Below are positions 33,985 through 42,513 of a stretch of 64,000 nucleotides of DNA, piece after piece. The position numbers were made by a program, and so were the translations under genes. Numbering within the stretch: the first letter of the stretch is position 1; every line of letters starts with the position of its first letter. A model generated the notes under the pieces. That model saw only the letters and a program-made list of their open reading frames with translations. It was not told where the DNA came from and did no database searches. The stretch is taken from positions 1 to 64,000 of the forward strand of contig CAZULM010000030.1 in assembly GCA_964621185.1 (NCBI GenBank), written 5' to 3'. The stretch comes from M3007 sp964621185. Lineage in GTDB: Bacteria > Bacteroidota > Bacteroidia > Chitinophagales > Saprospiraceae.

Positions 33985-35229
33985 ATGCCAAACCATTTCA
34001 AACACTATATTTTCGGCATATTCCTGCTGTTGGCCAGCATCTGCGCTTCTGCCCAAACCGGGCACGCTTTTTACCGCGACACATTCTGCTCTAACCAGAG
34101 CATTTTTGTAGTCAACCAAATTTTTGGCCCCTCGAACCCTACCGGCACCGTGACTATACCCGGCGGAGCTTTTAACGGCGCCGACAGCGTCATCCATGTG
34201 GCGCTTACTTTCAACCAACCGGCGGTATTCAACCTGAACGCCACAATATGTGCCGACGATACCCTTGTGGTAAATGGCAAGCCATACCACGCCAATTTTT
34301 TCATCGGCCAGGAGGTGGTGCAAGAAGGCGCGGCAAACGGCTGTGACAGCATCATCAACGTACACCTGAGCGTCCGCCCGATTTATTTCGACTATGAAGT
34401 GGAGATATGCGAAGGCGAAACCGTTGTCGTCAACGGCACGGTCTATGATGCTTTCATAAAAAAATCGGGGATCGAGGTGATCCCAACCGCTGGCCCCTGC
34501 GACAGCATATTGAACGTAAAAGTCAAGGCGCTGACGCCGCCATTCAGCAACCTGCGCGACACGCTTTGTCCCGACGGGTTCTACATGATCAACGGCACCC
34601 GGTACGACTTCAACAACCGGAACGGGTATGAGATATTGCCCAATGCAGCCGTAAGCGGTTGTGATTCCATAATAGCCATTGACCTGGAGTTCAGGAACTT
34701 ATGGCTGTACATTGGCGAAGACCGGGAGATGGTCTTTGGCGATACGATCTGTATCACGCCGCAGTACGGGCTAAGCCCCACCAGTTTGGTTTGGCTGCCA
34801 ACGGCTCCCTGTGCAGATTCTGCCTGCATCGACAACTGTATCCGCCCCACCCAGGCCGCGATGTTCACCTTGCTGGCAACAGATGTCAGCGGCTGTGTGC
34901 TCAAAGACGAAATACGCTTGAGCGTCTCGAAAAAGAACAGGGTGTATGCGCCCAATGTGTTCAACCCCGACGCGGGTGAGCCGAACAACCGCTTTTTCCT
35001 GAGCTGCGACCGCGGGGTGGTGAACATCAAGCGCATGTTCATTGCCGACCGCTGGGGCGAGCTGTTGTACGACCAAACCGATGTGCTGCCCAACAGCCCC
35101 GATGCGGGCTGGGACGGCTATTACCGCGGAAAGGTGATGCACCCCGATACCTATATCTACTGGGCGGAACTGGAGCGTTTCGACGGCAGCACCTTTGTAG
35201 AAAGGGGGGGCTTTGCGTTGGTGCGCTAA
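33985..35229 (+). CDS. T9SS type B surface protein
   Basis: The protein has 414 residues. The signal peptide (MPNHFKHYIFGIFLLLASICASAQ) is followed by three or four repeats of about 70-80 residues. Each has a Cys-Gly/Glu-Asp-x-hydrophobic-Val-Asn-Gly core (for example ICEGETVVVNGTVYD) ending in GCDSI, as in other Bacteroidota 'C.GD....G..Y...G' modules. The last about 90 residues are a CHU_C-type sorting domain (APNVFNPDAGEPNNRFF, IADRWGELLYDQ, TYIYWAELERFDG). It would be exported and attached by T9SS. It follows the S74 gene and could be the anchoring partner of the fibre protein (inference). Confidence 0.87.
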   Translation: MPNHFKHYIFGIFLLLASICASAQTGHAFYRDTFCSNQSIFVVNQIFGPSNPTGTVTIPGGAFNGADSVIHVALTFNQPAVFNLNATICADDTLVVNGKPYHANFFIGQEVVQEGAANGCDSIINVHLSVRPIYFDYEVEICEGETVVVNGTVYDAFIKKSGIEVIPTAGPCDSILNVKVKALTPPFSNLRDTLCPDGFYMINGTRYDFNNRNGYEILPNAAVSGCDSIIAIDLEFRNLWLYIGEDREMVFGDTICITPQYGLSPTSLVWLPTAPCADSACIDNCIRPTQAAMFTLLATDVSGCVLKDEIRLSVSKKNRVYAPNVFNPDAGEPNNRFFLSCDRGVVNIKRMFIADRWGELLYDQTDVLPNSPDAGWDGYYRGKVMHPDTYIYWAELERFDGSTFVERGGFALVR

Positions 35230-35230
35230 A

Positions 35231-35335
35231 AGGTTTCTCACAACGGCACGACGGCACAACGATACGCTACCCCCTGACCGATGCCTGCAGCAATGCTAAG
35301 GCGAAGCTTTTTCGTCGTGTCGTTGTGCGAAACCT
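35231..35335. repeat. Dispersed palindromic repeat, copy 2
   Basis: AGGTTTCTCACAACGGCACG (35231-35250) pairs with the right arm CGTCGTGTCGTTGTGCGAAACCT (35313-35335, here given in two parts: CGTCGTGTCGTTG and TGCGAAACCT). The core CGTCGTGTCGTTGTGC is identical to 2837-2852, and TTTCTC..CAACGGCAC also matches the reverse complement of copy 1. It sits directly after the stop of the type B gene and may serve as its terminator. Confidence 0.6.
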
Positions 35336-35337
35336 AT

Positions 35338-35443
35338 TTATACCTCACGCCGCTTGGTTTTGTGCATACCGATCTTTGTAATCAATTGAAGATCAGTTGA
35401 ATCAATCATACTCAATCACAAAAATCAGGCGAATCATAGTATA
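35338..35443 (+). repeat. 106-bp inverted repeat, left arm flanking msrA
   Basis: It begins TTATACCTCACGCCG and ends GAATCATAGTATA. The reverse complement of 36038-36143 is the same sequence with two mismatches (the left arm has ATCAATTGAAGATC where the right arm has ATCATTTGAAAATC). The inner end is 22 bp from the msrA stop. Confidence 0.92.
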
Positions 35444-35465
35444 TGTCGCGCGTAAGCTCCCCTAT

Positions 35466-36026
35466 TTACCCAACCAGCCGATCCCGGAACCGCTCCCTGA
35501 ATTTTCGCACCTTGGGTGCAATCACGAACGAGCAGTAGGGCTGGTTCGGGTTGTCCTTGAAATAGTTTTGGTGGTAGTCTTCGGCCTTGAAAAACTTGGT
35601 GAGCGGGCTGATCTCGGTGACGATCGGGTCGTCCCAAAGCGCTTGTGCTTCTTTTTTAACTTCTTCAGCCACAGACTTTTGTATTTCAGAATTGTAAAAA
35701 ATGACCGAGCGATACTGTGTGCCGGTATCGTTGCCCTGTCGGTTGAGGGTCGTTGGGTCGTGAACCGTGAAAAACACTTCCAGGATTTCCCTGAAAGAAA
35801 TAATAGCAGGGTCGAAGGTGACCTGTACCACTTCGGCGTGCCCGCTCAGGCCCGTGCAAATTTCCCGGTATGTCGGGTTGTCGGATTTTCCGCCCGAATA
35901 ACCGCTTTCCACTTTCAGCACGCCTTTCAGGTCCTGGTACATGATCTCGACGCACCAAAAGCAGCCACCGCCCAGGGTAGCGGTTTCGGTGTGGTTGGGA
36001 AAGGAATGAGGTGTGTGGTTTGGCAT
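35466..36026 (-). CDS. msrA: Peptide methionine-S-oxide reductase MsrA
   Basis: The protein has 186 residues, normal for MsrA. The catalytic motif GGGCFWCVE has Cys22 at the active site and a second Cys at 25; further motifs are GYSGG, HAEVVQVTFDP, DPTTLNRQGND and GTQYRS, all typical of the family. It reduces methionine-S-sulfoxide in proteins and free amino acid, using thioredoxin. There is no signal peptide, so it is cytosolic. The gene occupies nearly all of the 594 bp between two 106-bp inverted repeats that match in all but two positions. This arrangement is unusual for a housekeeping repair gene. MsrB is not in the window. Confidence 0.96.
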   Translation of the reverse strand: MPNHTPHSFPNHTETATLGGGCFWCVEIMYQDLKGVLKVESGYSGGKSDNPTYREICTGLSGHAEVVQVTFDPAIISFREILEVFFTVHDPTTLNRQGNDTGTQYRSVIFYNSEIQKSVAEEVKKEAQALWDDPIVTEISPLTKFFKAEDYHQNYFKDNPNQPYCSFVIAPKVRKFRERFRDRLVG

Positions 36027-36037
36027 AGCTTAAACAT

Positions 36038-36143
36038 TATACTATGATTCGCCTGATTTTTGTGATTGAGTATGATTGATTCAACTGATTTTCAAATGAT
36101 TACAAAGATCGGTATGCACAAAACCAAGCGGCGTGAGGTATAA
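36038..36143 (-). repeat. 106-bp inverted repeat, right arm flanking msrA
   Basis: This is the reverse complement of 35338-35443 with two mismatches. The inner end starts 12 bp upstream of the msrA ATG, so promoter elements of msrA must lie in or beyond the repeat. No clear target-site duplication borders the outer ends. The following 108 bp to mqnA show no other feature. Confidence 0.92.
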
Positions 36144-36251
36144 TAATCAGGTACTATTGTCAGCGTGGCAAAACAACAGAAACAAAACCCGCAACAGAAT
36201 GGTTTGCCAAAAGCAGCCAATCGGCCCATTTGTCGCGGCGCGAACGTTTCC

Positions 36252-37022
36252 TCACACTGCCCGGTGCAGGTGATACCCGTTTTCTCCTGCCAAATAATTC
36301 AGGAAACGGTTGAGGCCCAGCCATTTGCTGTCGTCTAATCCGTAGCTGATGTTGTGGCGGAAATAGCTTTCAATGTCGATGTTTTCCATTGTCGGGAGTA
36401 TTTTCACCAGTTCGGGCAAGTTGTCGATCCCGAGTTGCAGGGCCTTGTTGAAACGTTCGATCAGTTCGGGGTTGATGGGCTTTACGGCAATCCAGGCGGC
36501 GAACACGAAGGGCAATTCGGTCCATGCCGTCCATGCCTCTCCGAGGTCATAGACATATTCATACCGGTTTTCCAGCCCAATGGTGCGGTCGCCGATGATA
36601 AGCCCAGCTGTGTCGCCAACTATTTGGCTTTCAAAGCCCTGTGCGGCGGGGATTAGTTCAGGGCTTATTTTCCAATAATGCGCGCAAAGCAGTTTGGTGA
36701 GCGCCACCGAGCTTTTGGAATGGAAGTCGAGCAGGATATGCCTGATTTCCGGAAGGGGTTTTTCGGAAAATACGCAGACCGTTTTTACCTTCCCGGTAGA
36801 GCCTATACAGAAATTGGACATGATATATGCCTGTGGCAGCTCAGGGATCACCGCTACGGGTGTGAGCGCAAGGTCAACTTCGCCGGCGAGCAGCTTTTGG
36901 GCGCATATCGATGGGATATCGAGGCTCAAATCGATCATGCCGGCCATATCGCTGCGATAAAGCCCATAAATGAAAGGTTTGGTGTTCAGGTAGCTGACGG
37001 CTGACAGGCGTAGTTGCGACAT
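36252..37022 (-). CDS. mqnA: Menaquinone biosynthesis protein MqnA (chorismate dehydratase)
   Basis: The protein has 256 residues of the periplasmic-binding-protein-like MqnA fold without a signal peptide. Family motifs are RLSAVSYLNTKPFIYGL at the N-terminus, VDLALTPVAVIPEL, FHSKSSVALTKLLCAHYW, GLIIGDRTI and DLGEAWTAWTELPFVFAAW. It dehydrates chorismate to 3-enolpyruvylbenzoate, the first step of the futalosine menaquinone route. This implies the cell makes menaquinone by futalosine, as many Bacteroidota do. The other mqn genes are not in the window. ATG 37022 is well placed. Confidence 0.92.
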   Translation of the reverse strand: MSQLRLSAVSYLNTKPFIYGLYRSDMAGMIDLSLDIPSICAQKLLAGEVDLALTPVAVIPELPQAYIMSNFCIGSTGKVKTVCVFSEKPLPEIRHILLDFHSKSSVALTKLLCAHYWKISPELIPAAQGFESQIVGDTAGLIIGDRTIGLENRYEYVYDLGEAWTAWTELPFVFAAWIAVKPINPELIERFNKALQLGIDNLPELVKILPTMENIDIESYFRHNISYGLDDSKWLGLNRFLNYLAGENGYHLHRAV

Positions 37023-37173
37023 GGCGGGGCGAAGGTAAATTGCCGGATAATTTTCTTTGCTTTTTCAGGGATAAATGGTTTAATCTTAATTTAACTTTTG
37101 CTTACTTTGTTGCGGGTTTCAGCTTGAAGCAGCTGTATTCCCAGACCAATATTTTCACTAAACCAACTCTATC

Positions 37174-40100
37174 ATGTTCAAAAGAATACTCAGCACACTG
37201 GCATTCGTATTGCTGGTGACAGTTTTGGTGAACGCTCAAGTTACGACAGCCTCTATCCTTGGAGAAGTCACCGACGAGAGCGGCAACTCACTGGCCGGCG
37301 TGACCATCGTGGCCACCCATACACCCTCTGGCACCACCTATGGCACTTATTCCCGAGGCGATGGGCGCTATACGCTGCCGAACCTCCGGGTAGGCGGCCC
37401 TTACACCATCGCGCTTTCCTACACGGGCTACGAGGCCAAAAAAACCGAAGGGATCATGCTTTCGGTAGGCCAGAAGCTCCCGCTCGATTTGGCCATGGTC
37501 TCCGCTTCGACCACATTGGGCGAGGTGGTCATTTCCGGCGGCACCGACCCTGTGCTGAACTCCTCGCGCACCGGTGCTTCGACAAACATCAGCCGCGCCC
37601 AGATCAACACTTTGCCCACCATTGGCCGTTCGGCCTTTGATTACACCCGTTTGAGCCCTGCGGCAGACGGCGGGTCGTTCGGTGGCCGCAACGACCAGTT
37701 CAACAACTTCTCCCTCGACGGGGCGATCTTCAACAACCCCTTTGGCCTTGACGCCGCCACGCCTGGTGGGCAATCAGAGGCACAGCCTATTTCGCTGGAC
37801 GCCATTGACCAGATACAGTTGTCGTACGCGCCGTACGACGTGACGCAGAGTGGCTTCACCGGGGCGGCCATCAACGCCGTCACCAAATCCGGCACCAACC
37901 AGGTAGCCGGCACGGTGTTCGGCTTTTACCGCAACCAGAGCATGATCGGTTCAAAAGTGGATGGGGCAAAGGCGCCAAGAGGCGACCTGACCCAATTGCA
38001 GACCGGTTTCAGCCTCGGCGGCCCGATCATCAAGAACAAGCTGTTTTTCTTCGTAAATGCCGAGCTGGAGCGGCGCAGCGACCTCGGTTCCGCGTTCGTG
38101 CCCAACCGCGGGGTTGACGGCCCCGGTATTTCCAGGGTGCTGGCCAGCGATCTGGATGCAGTGGCTTCTGCCCTGCGCAGCATCGGGTACGAACCTGGCC
38201 CTTATGAGAACTTCACCCTGGAGGCGCCCAACATGAAGGCCATTGCAAAGCTGGACTGGAATATCGTGAAAGGCCATTCGCTTTCTTTGACCTACAATTA
38301 CCTGGACGCCTCGAAGGAAAAGCCGGCGCACCCATTTGCCATTGGCCGCCGCGGGCCGGATTTCACTACCCTGCAGTTCCGCAATGCCGGCTACCGGATC
38401 AACAACAAGCTGAACCAGGTGATCGGCGAGCTGCGGTCTTCGTTTGGCAGCACGGTGTCCAACAAATTCCAGTTGGGCTATGCCGCTTTCCGCGATTCCC
38501 GCGACCCCTTCTCCACGCCAGCCCCGTCGATCAGCATTGCCAAAGACGGCACCCGCTACATCATTGCCGGCCATGAGCCGTTCTCGATTTACAACCGGCT
38601 GAACCAGGATGTCTTGCAGGTGAACGACAACCTCAGCATCTACATGGGCAGCCATACCCTGACCATTGGCGGCGCCTACGAACAGTTCAAGTTCGACAAC
38701 TCATTCAACCTCGGCACTTATGGCGGCACATTCGGGCCCGACTATGCCAGCGTGAACGATTTTTTGGCTGCCGTTAGCTCGGGCGCCGTTGGCCAGCAGA
38801 TTGCCGTGGCCGACAGTATTTTCAACAACACGCCCCATTTGGGCTGGAACTGGTCGTACACCAACCTGGGCCAGATCAGCGCTTACATTCAGGACGAGAT
38901 TTCCCTGTTCGACCGCCTGACGGTGACGTTGGGCCTGCGCATGGACAAACCGACCTACCTGAACACTAAGGAGAAAATTCAGGAGAAATTGGAGCCGCTG
39001 ACCGCGCCGGGCTGCTGCTACCAGCCGGAGATACAGTATTACGACGAAAATGGCGACGGCATACAGTTCGACCACACGCAACTGCCCAGCACGAAGCCGT
39101 TGTTCAACCCCCGCGTCGGATTCAACTGGGACGTGGTGGGCGACCGCTCCTTCCAGGTGCGCGGCGGTTCGGGCCTGTTCAGCGGGCGTTTCCCCTTTGT
39201 ATGGATCGGCAACCACGTGGCCAACCCCAACTTCTTCTTCTATTGTGTGACACACCCGGATTTCAAATTCCCGCAGGTTTGGCGCAGCAACCTCGGCATC
39301 GACAAAAAATTTGCCGGCGGCTGGGTGGCTTCTGCCGATTTCATCTACACCAAGGACATAAACGGGATGATGGTGCGCAATTACGGCCTGAACCTGCCCA
39401 CCGGCAGGCTGCAAGCGCCAGGCGACAACCGCCCGATCTACACCGATGCCGACCGCGCCAAGCATTTGTTTGGCGGCAATACCGACGCATTTGTCTTCAC
39501 GAACACCGATGTGGGCTATTCCACGAATCTGACCCTGCAGCTCCAGCGCACCTGGTCGAACGGCATGTACGCCAGCCTCGGATACAACTACCTCGACAGC
39601 AGGGACGCTTCCTCCATCGAAGCCGAAATCTCCTCCGACGCCTATGACCGCAACCCGGCCTACGGCCATGTGAACAACGCCGTGCTGGCGCCGTCCATTT
39701 ATGGCAATAAGCACCGTGTAGTTGGCTCATTCTCCAAAAAGTTCAGCTATGGCGGCGCAGAAAGGAACAAGTTTGCCACGACCATCGGCCTGTTCTTACA
39801 GTATGCACAAGGCGGTCGATTCTCCTACACGTATTCCGGCAACATCAACAACGACGGCTCCGGCAACAACGACTTGATGTACATACCGACCAATGCCCAA
39901 ATCGACCAGATGCAGTTCTCCGGGGATGTGGGCGCGCAAAGGGCTGCCTTGAAAGCCTTTATCGAACAGGATGACTATTTGAGCAAAAACCGCGGCTCGG
40001 TCGTGGAAAAATACGGGATTCTGAGCCCCTGGTACAACAACTGGGACCTCCGCATCCTGCAAGACCTGAACCACAAAGCGGGCAAAAAGATGAACACAGT

Positions 40101-40320
40101 TCAACTGAGCATCGATATCCTGAACGTGGGCAACCTGATCAGCAACAAATGGGGCGTGCGCCAGATACCGGCCACCACCCAGCCGCTCGGCGTAACGGTG
40201 GACCCAGCTACCAGCGTGCCGACCTATTCGTTCGATACAAAGATCGACAAGACCTTTGTGCAGGATTTCAGCCTGTTGAGCCGTTGGCAAGCACAGGTGG
40301 GGCTGCGGTACAGCTTCTAA
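37174..40320 (+). CDS. TonB-dependent receptor, Oar-like, with carboxypeptidase-regulatory domain
   Basis: The protein has 1048 residues. It has a signal peptide (1-21), a CarboxypepD-regulatory domain (about 23-105; ASILGEVTDESGNSLAGVTI), then a plug-like region (about 115-235; RAQINTLPTIGRSAFDYTRL, FNNFSLDGAIFNN, IQLSYAPYDVTQSGFTGAAI) and a long beta-barrel ending in LRYSF. The size and QxPISLDAIDQI-type plug resemble Myxococcus Oar, linked to protein or peptide uptake. The substrate here is unknown. It is a single-gene unit, with no SusD-like partner. Confidence 0.9.
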   Translation: MFKRILSTLAFVLLVTVLVNAQVTTASILGEVTDESGNSLAGVTIVATHTPSGTTYGTYSRGDGRYTLPNLRVGGPYTIALSYTGYEAKKTEGIMLSVGQKLPLDLAMVSASTTLGEVVISGGTDPVLNSSRTGASTNISRAQINTLPTIGRSAFDYTRLSPAADGGSFGGRNDQFNNFSLDGAIFNNPFGLDAATPGGQSEAQPISLDAIDQIQLSYAPYDVTQSGFTGAAINAVTKSGTNQVAGTVFGFYRNQSMIGSKVDGAKAPRGDLTQLQTGFSLGGPIIKNKLFFFVNAELERRSDLGSAFVPNRGVDGPGISRVLASDLDAVASALRSIGYEPGPYENFTLEAPNMKAIAKLDWNIVKGHSLSLTYNYLDASKEKPAHPFAIGRRGPDFTTLQFRNAGYRINNKLNQVIGELRSSFGSTVSNKFQLGYAAFRDSRDPFSTPAPSISIAKDGTRYIIAGHEPFSIYNRLNQDVLQVNDNLSIYMGSHTLTIGGAYEQFKFDNSFNLGTYGGTFGPDYASVNDFLAAVSSGAVGQQIAVADSIFNNTPHLGWNWSYTNLGQISAYIQDEISLFDRLTVTLGLRMDKPTYLNTKEKIQEKLEPLTAPGCCYQPEIQYYDENGDGIQFDHTQLPSTKPLFNPRVGFNWDVVGDRSFQVRGGSGLFSGRFPFVWIGNHVANPNFFFYCVTHPDFKFPQVWRSNLGIDKKFAGGWVASADFIYTKDINGMMVRNYGLNLPTGRLQAPGDNRPIYTDADRAKHLFGGNTDAFVFTNTDVGYSTNLTLQLQRTWSNGMYASLGYNYLDSRDASSIEAEISSDAYDRNPAYGHVNNAVLAPSIYGNKHRVVGSFSKKFSYGGAERNKFATTIGLFLQYAQGGRFSYTYSGNINNDGSGNNDLMYIPTNAQIDQMQFSGDVGAQRAALKAFIEQDDYLSKNRGSVVEKYGILSPWYNNWDLRILQDLNHKAGKKMNTVQLSIDILNVGNLISNKWGVRQIPATTQPLGVTVDPATSVPTYSFDTKIDKTFVQDFSLLSRWQAQVGLRYSF

Positions 40321-40414
40321 AGTCCATAGCGCAGTTCGAGCGTGCGACGGAATTATGCAAAAAGGGTTGACAGGAAAAAACTGCGACAGACTTTGTTTTG
40401 ATTCCCGGTGTCAA

Positions 40415-40447
40415 AGACCTTCCAGGTATTGAAAGCCTGGAAGGTCT
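40415..40447. repeat. Perfect 12-bp hairpin repeat AGACCTTCCAGG/CCTGGAAGGTCT
   Basis: The arms 40415-40426 and 40436-40447 are perfect complements around a 9-nt loop (TATTGAAAG). It lies between the Oar-like gene and a membrane-protein gene. I recall this palindrome as frequent between genes in Bacteroidota genomes. A U-tract is absent, so it is more likely a REP-like element than a simple terminator. Confidence 0.6.
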
Positions 40448-40542
40448 AACGCTCGAACGAAATAAAACCTTGTTGGATTCTCAAAGCCAAGCCTTTTGAC
40501 ACAACACTCAACTTCATTTTTCAAACAACAAATCCTGCCTTT

Positions 40543-41199
40543 ATGAATGCAACAACTACAAACCGCGGCGCATCTGACACCAAGCGCCTGATTTTCTTTC
40601 TCCTCAAGAAGTTCGCCAAGATCGGCCTGCGTTGGGCGGCCTGGCTCAGTTTGGGCGTCATTGCCTGGATCCTGATGCCCCCATTGCCCCCTGCTTTTAT
40701 GTGGACGCTTGTTCTGTGCATGCTCGGCGCTATGTCCATACACACGATCCTGCACCGGAAAGGGGTTGCCGCAGGCTTTGCCAAACAAGCCTGCCGTTTT
40801 GTCTTTTTCCTTTCCATCCCCATGCTTTTCGTGTTCGCAGGCAACCGTATTGCGGTGTGGGGCGCTTCGGAGGAGGCTGAAAATCCCGCGCAAGGCCCTG
40901 CATTTAATGTAAGACAAGGCGTAGTGCCGATGGAGGAATACGTGGAATTGAAAAAACTCCAGAAGGAAGGCATCAAAGACCCAAAAATGACCAAAAAAAC
41001 GGTGAAAAAGTTTTTCAGGAAGCACTTGAAGAAATTTAAGGAAATGGACAGCACTGCCAAGGTGGTTTTTATCGTCTTGGGGGTTATCCTGCTCGTTTTC
41101 ATCTTTACGGCGCTCTTTTTCTACCTTTTGGTCGCCGAAACTTCCGATAGCTGCCTGGAAGCCAGCAGCAGCAGCGACAGCAGCTGTTGTATGGAATAA
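40543..41199 (+). CDS. Inner-membrane protein of unknown function with Ser/Cys-rich C-terminus
   Basis: The protein has 218 residues and about four hydrophobic segments (around 28-48, 50-68, 82-105 and 165-190). Between the third and fourth is a very basic loop (MTKKTVKKFFRKHLKKFKEM). The tail is CLEASSSSDSSCCME, with clustered Ser and Cys. No known family was recognised. It may form an operon with the FAD-dependent oxidoreductase gene 19 bp downstream. Confidence 0.7.
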   Translation: MNATTTNRGASDTKRLIFFLLKKFAKIGLRWAAWLSLGVIAWILMPPLPPAFMWTLVLCMLGAMSIHTILHRKGVAAGFAKQACRFVFFLSIPMLFVFAGNRIAVWGASEEAENPAQGPAFNVRQGVVPMEEYVELKKLQKEGIKDPKMTKKTVKKFFRKHLKKFKEMDSTAKVVFIVLGVILLVFIFTALFFYLLVAETSDSCLEASSSSDSSCCME

Positions 41200-41218
41200 C
41201 CGTTAACAGACACTGACA

Positions 41219-42499
41219 TTGGAATTGGTTAAGTCATTGAGCGGTTGGGGAAATTACCCGAGTATGGATGCGATGGTTTCCCAGCCATGCAATATTGAGG
41301 AGCTGAGGCAAGTCGTCTTGAACCAGGATCGCCTGATAGCGCGCGGCAACGGCAAAAGCTACGGCGATGCCGCCATCGGGGAGCGGGTGCTCTCCACCTT
41401 AGCCTTGCGGGAACTGCGCAGCTTTTCTCCTGCAACAGGGGTGATCGAATGCGAAGCGGGCATGCTCCTGGCCGATCTGTTGCCGGTCATCATTCCCGCT
41501 GGCTGGTTTTTCCACGTCACGCCCGGCATAAAGAACATTACGGTCGGCGGGGCCATCGCTTCGGACGTGCACGGGAAAAACCACCCGGCCAAAGGCTGTT
41601 TCTCCAATTGGCTGATTTCGTTCGAGCTGATGGACGCTTCGGGCGCGATATTGACCTGCTCCCGGGAAGAGAATGCCAGCTTGTTCTGGCAAACCTGTGG
41701 CGGTATGGGCTGGACGGGCATCATCCTGTCGGCACGCTTTCAGCTGATGCGGATCGGTTCGGTGTTTGTTCGGCAGCTTACCGTTCGTTGCCATGGCTTA
41801 GAATCGATATTTAAAGTATTTGAGGGCAACCTGGCAAGCACGTACACCGTCGGTTGGATCGACACGACAGCTTCTGGCAAGGGCTTTGGCAGGGGTGCGG
41901 TGCATCTGGCCGAACATGTCGAGGGAGGGGGCAAATTGGCCTGGCAGGAAAAAACACCCGGGAACATCCCCTTTTTTGCGCCTTCATGGCTCCTGAACCC
42001 GCTCAGTATCCGGGCTTTCAATGCCTTGTATTTCAAGAAAAACCACGACCAGGATCGGTTGGTGGATATTGACGCCTGTTTTTACCCTTTGGATGGCCTG
42101 CGAAACTGGAACCGCCTGTATGGTCGGCGCGGATTTGTGCAATACCAGTGCTGCCTGCCCGAAAAAAACGCTTTCGACGGCGTTCGGCGGGCCATGGAAC
42201 TGGTACGGCAAAGCCCGGAGACGCCCTTCCTGAGCGTGCTGAAACGGCATGGGGAACGCCCCCCGGAAGCCCTAAACTCCTTTCCGATAAAGGGCTATTC
42301 CCTGGCGCTTGATTTTCCGCGCACGGCCGGCATTTTCCGCCTGGTGCAACAGCTCGATTCCTTGGTGTGGGGATTGGGCGGCAAGGTTTACTTAGCAAAG
42401 GATTCATGTTCCGAGGCCAGGATGGGGCGGGTGAACCCGGCAGCGTTCGGGGATGCGAAATTTTGGTCGGCGTTGCGGGGGAGGCTTGGGTTGGGGTGA
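41219..42499 (+). CDS. FAD-binding oxidoreductase, DprE1/arabinono-lactone-oxidase-like
   Basis: The protein has 426 residues. The PCMH-type FAD-binding domain is at about 15-200: ARGNGKSYGDAAIG (41-54), TPGIKNITVGGAIASDVHGK and CGGMGWTGIILSA, as in DprE1 and aldonolactone oxidases. DprE1 oxidises decaprenylphosphoryl-ribose in mycobacteria; Bacteroidota homologues have unknown sugar-lipid substrates. The usual neighbour, a short-chain dehydrogenase (DprE2), is not here. TTG 41219 is used because it preserves LSGWGNYP, conserved at the N-terminus of this family; the next ATG (41264) would delete it. The gene starts 19 bp after the membrane-protein gene. Confidence 0.78.
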   Translation: MELVKSLSGWGNYPSMDAMVSQPCNIEELRQVVLNQDRLIARGNGKSYGDAAIGERVLSTLALRELRSFSPATGVIECEAGMLLADLLPVIIPAGWFFHVTPGIKNITVGGAIASDVHGKNHPAKGCFSNWLISFELMDASGAILTCSREENASLFWQTCGGMGWTGIILSARFQLMRIGSVFVRQLTVRCHGLESIFKVFEGNLASTYTVGWIDTTASGKGFGRGAVHLAEHVEGGGKLAWQEKTPGNIPFFAPSWLLNPLSIRAFNALYFKKNHDQDRLVDIDACFYPLDGLRNWNRLYGRRGFVQYQCCLPEKNAFDGVRRAMELVRQSPETPFLSVLKRHGERPPEALNSFPIKGYSLALDFPRTAGIFRLVQQLDSLVWGLGGKVYLAKDSCSEARMGRVNPAAFGDAKFWSALRGRLGLG

Positions 42500-42513
42500 G
42501 GAAGAAACAAACC

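Noticed and set aside
35338..36143. Classical insertion sequence
   Set aside because: No transposase is encoded between the arms and no target duplication was seen; the unit is reported as an inverted-repeat cassette instead.
37174..40320. SusC of a polysaccharide utilisation locus
   Set aside because: No SusD-like lipoprotein or glycan-degrading enzyme lies next to this or the other TonB-dependent receptors.
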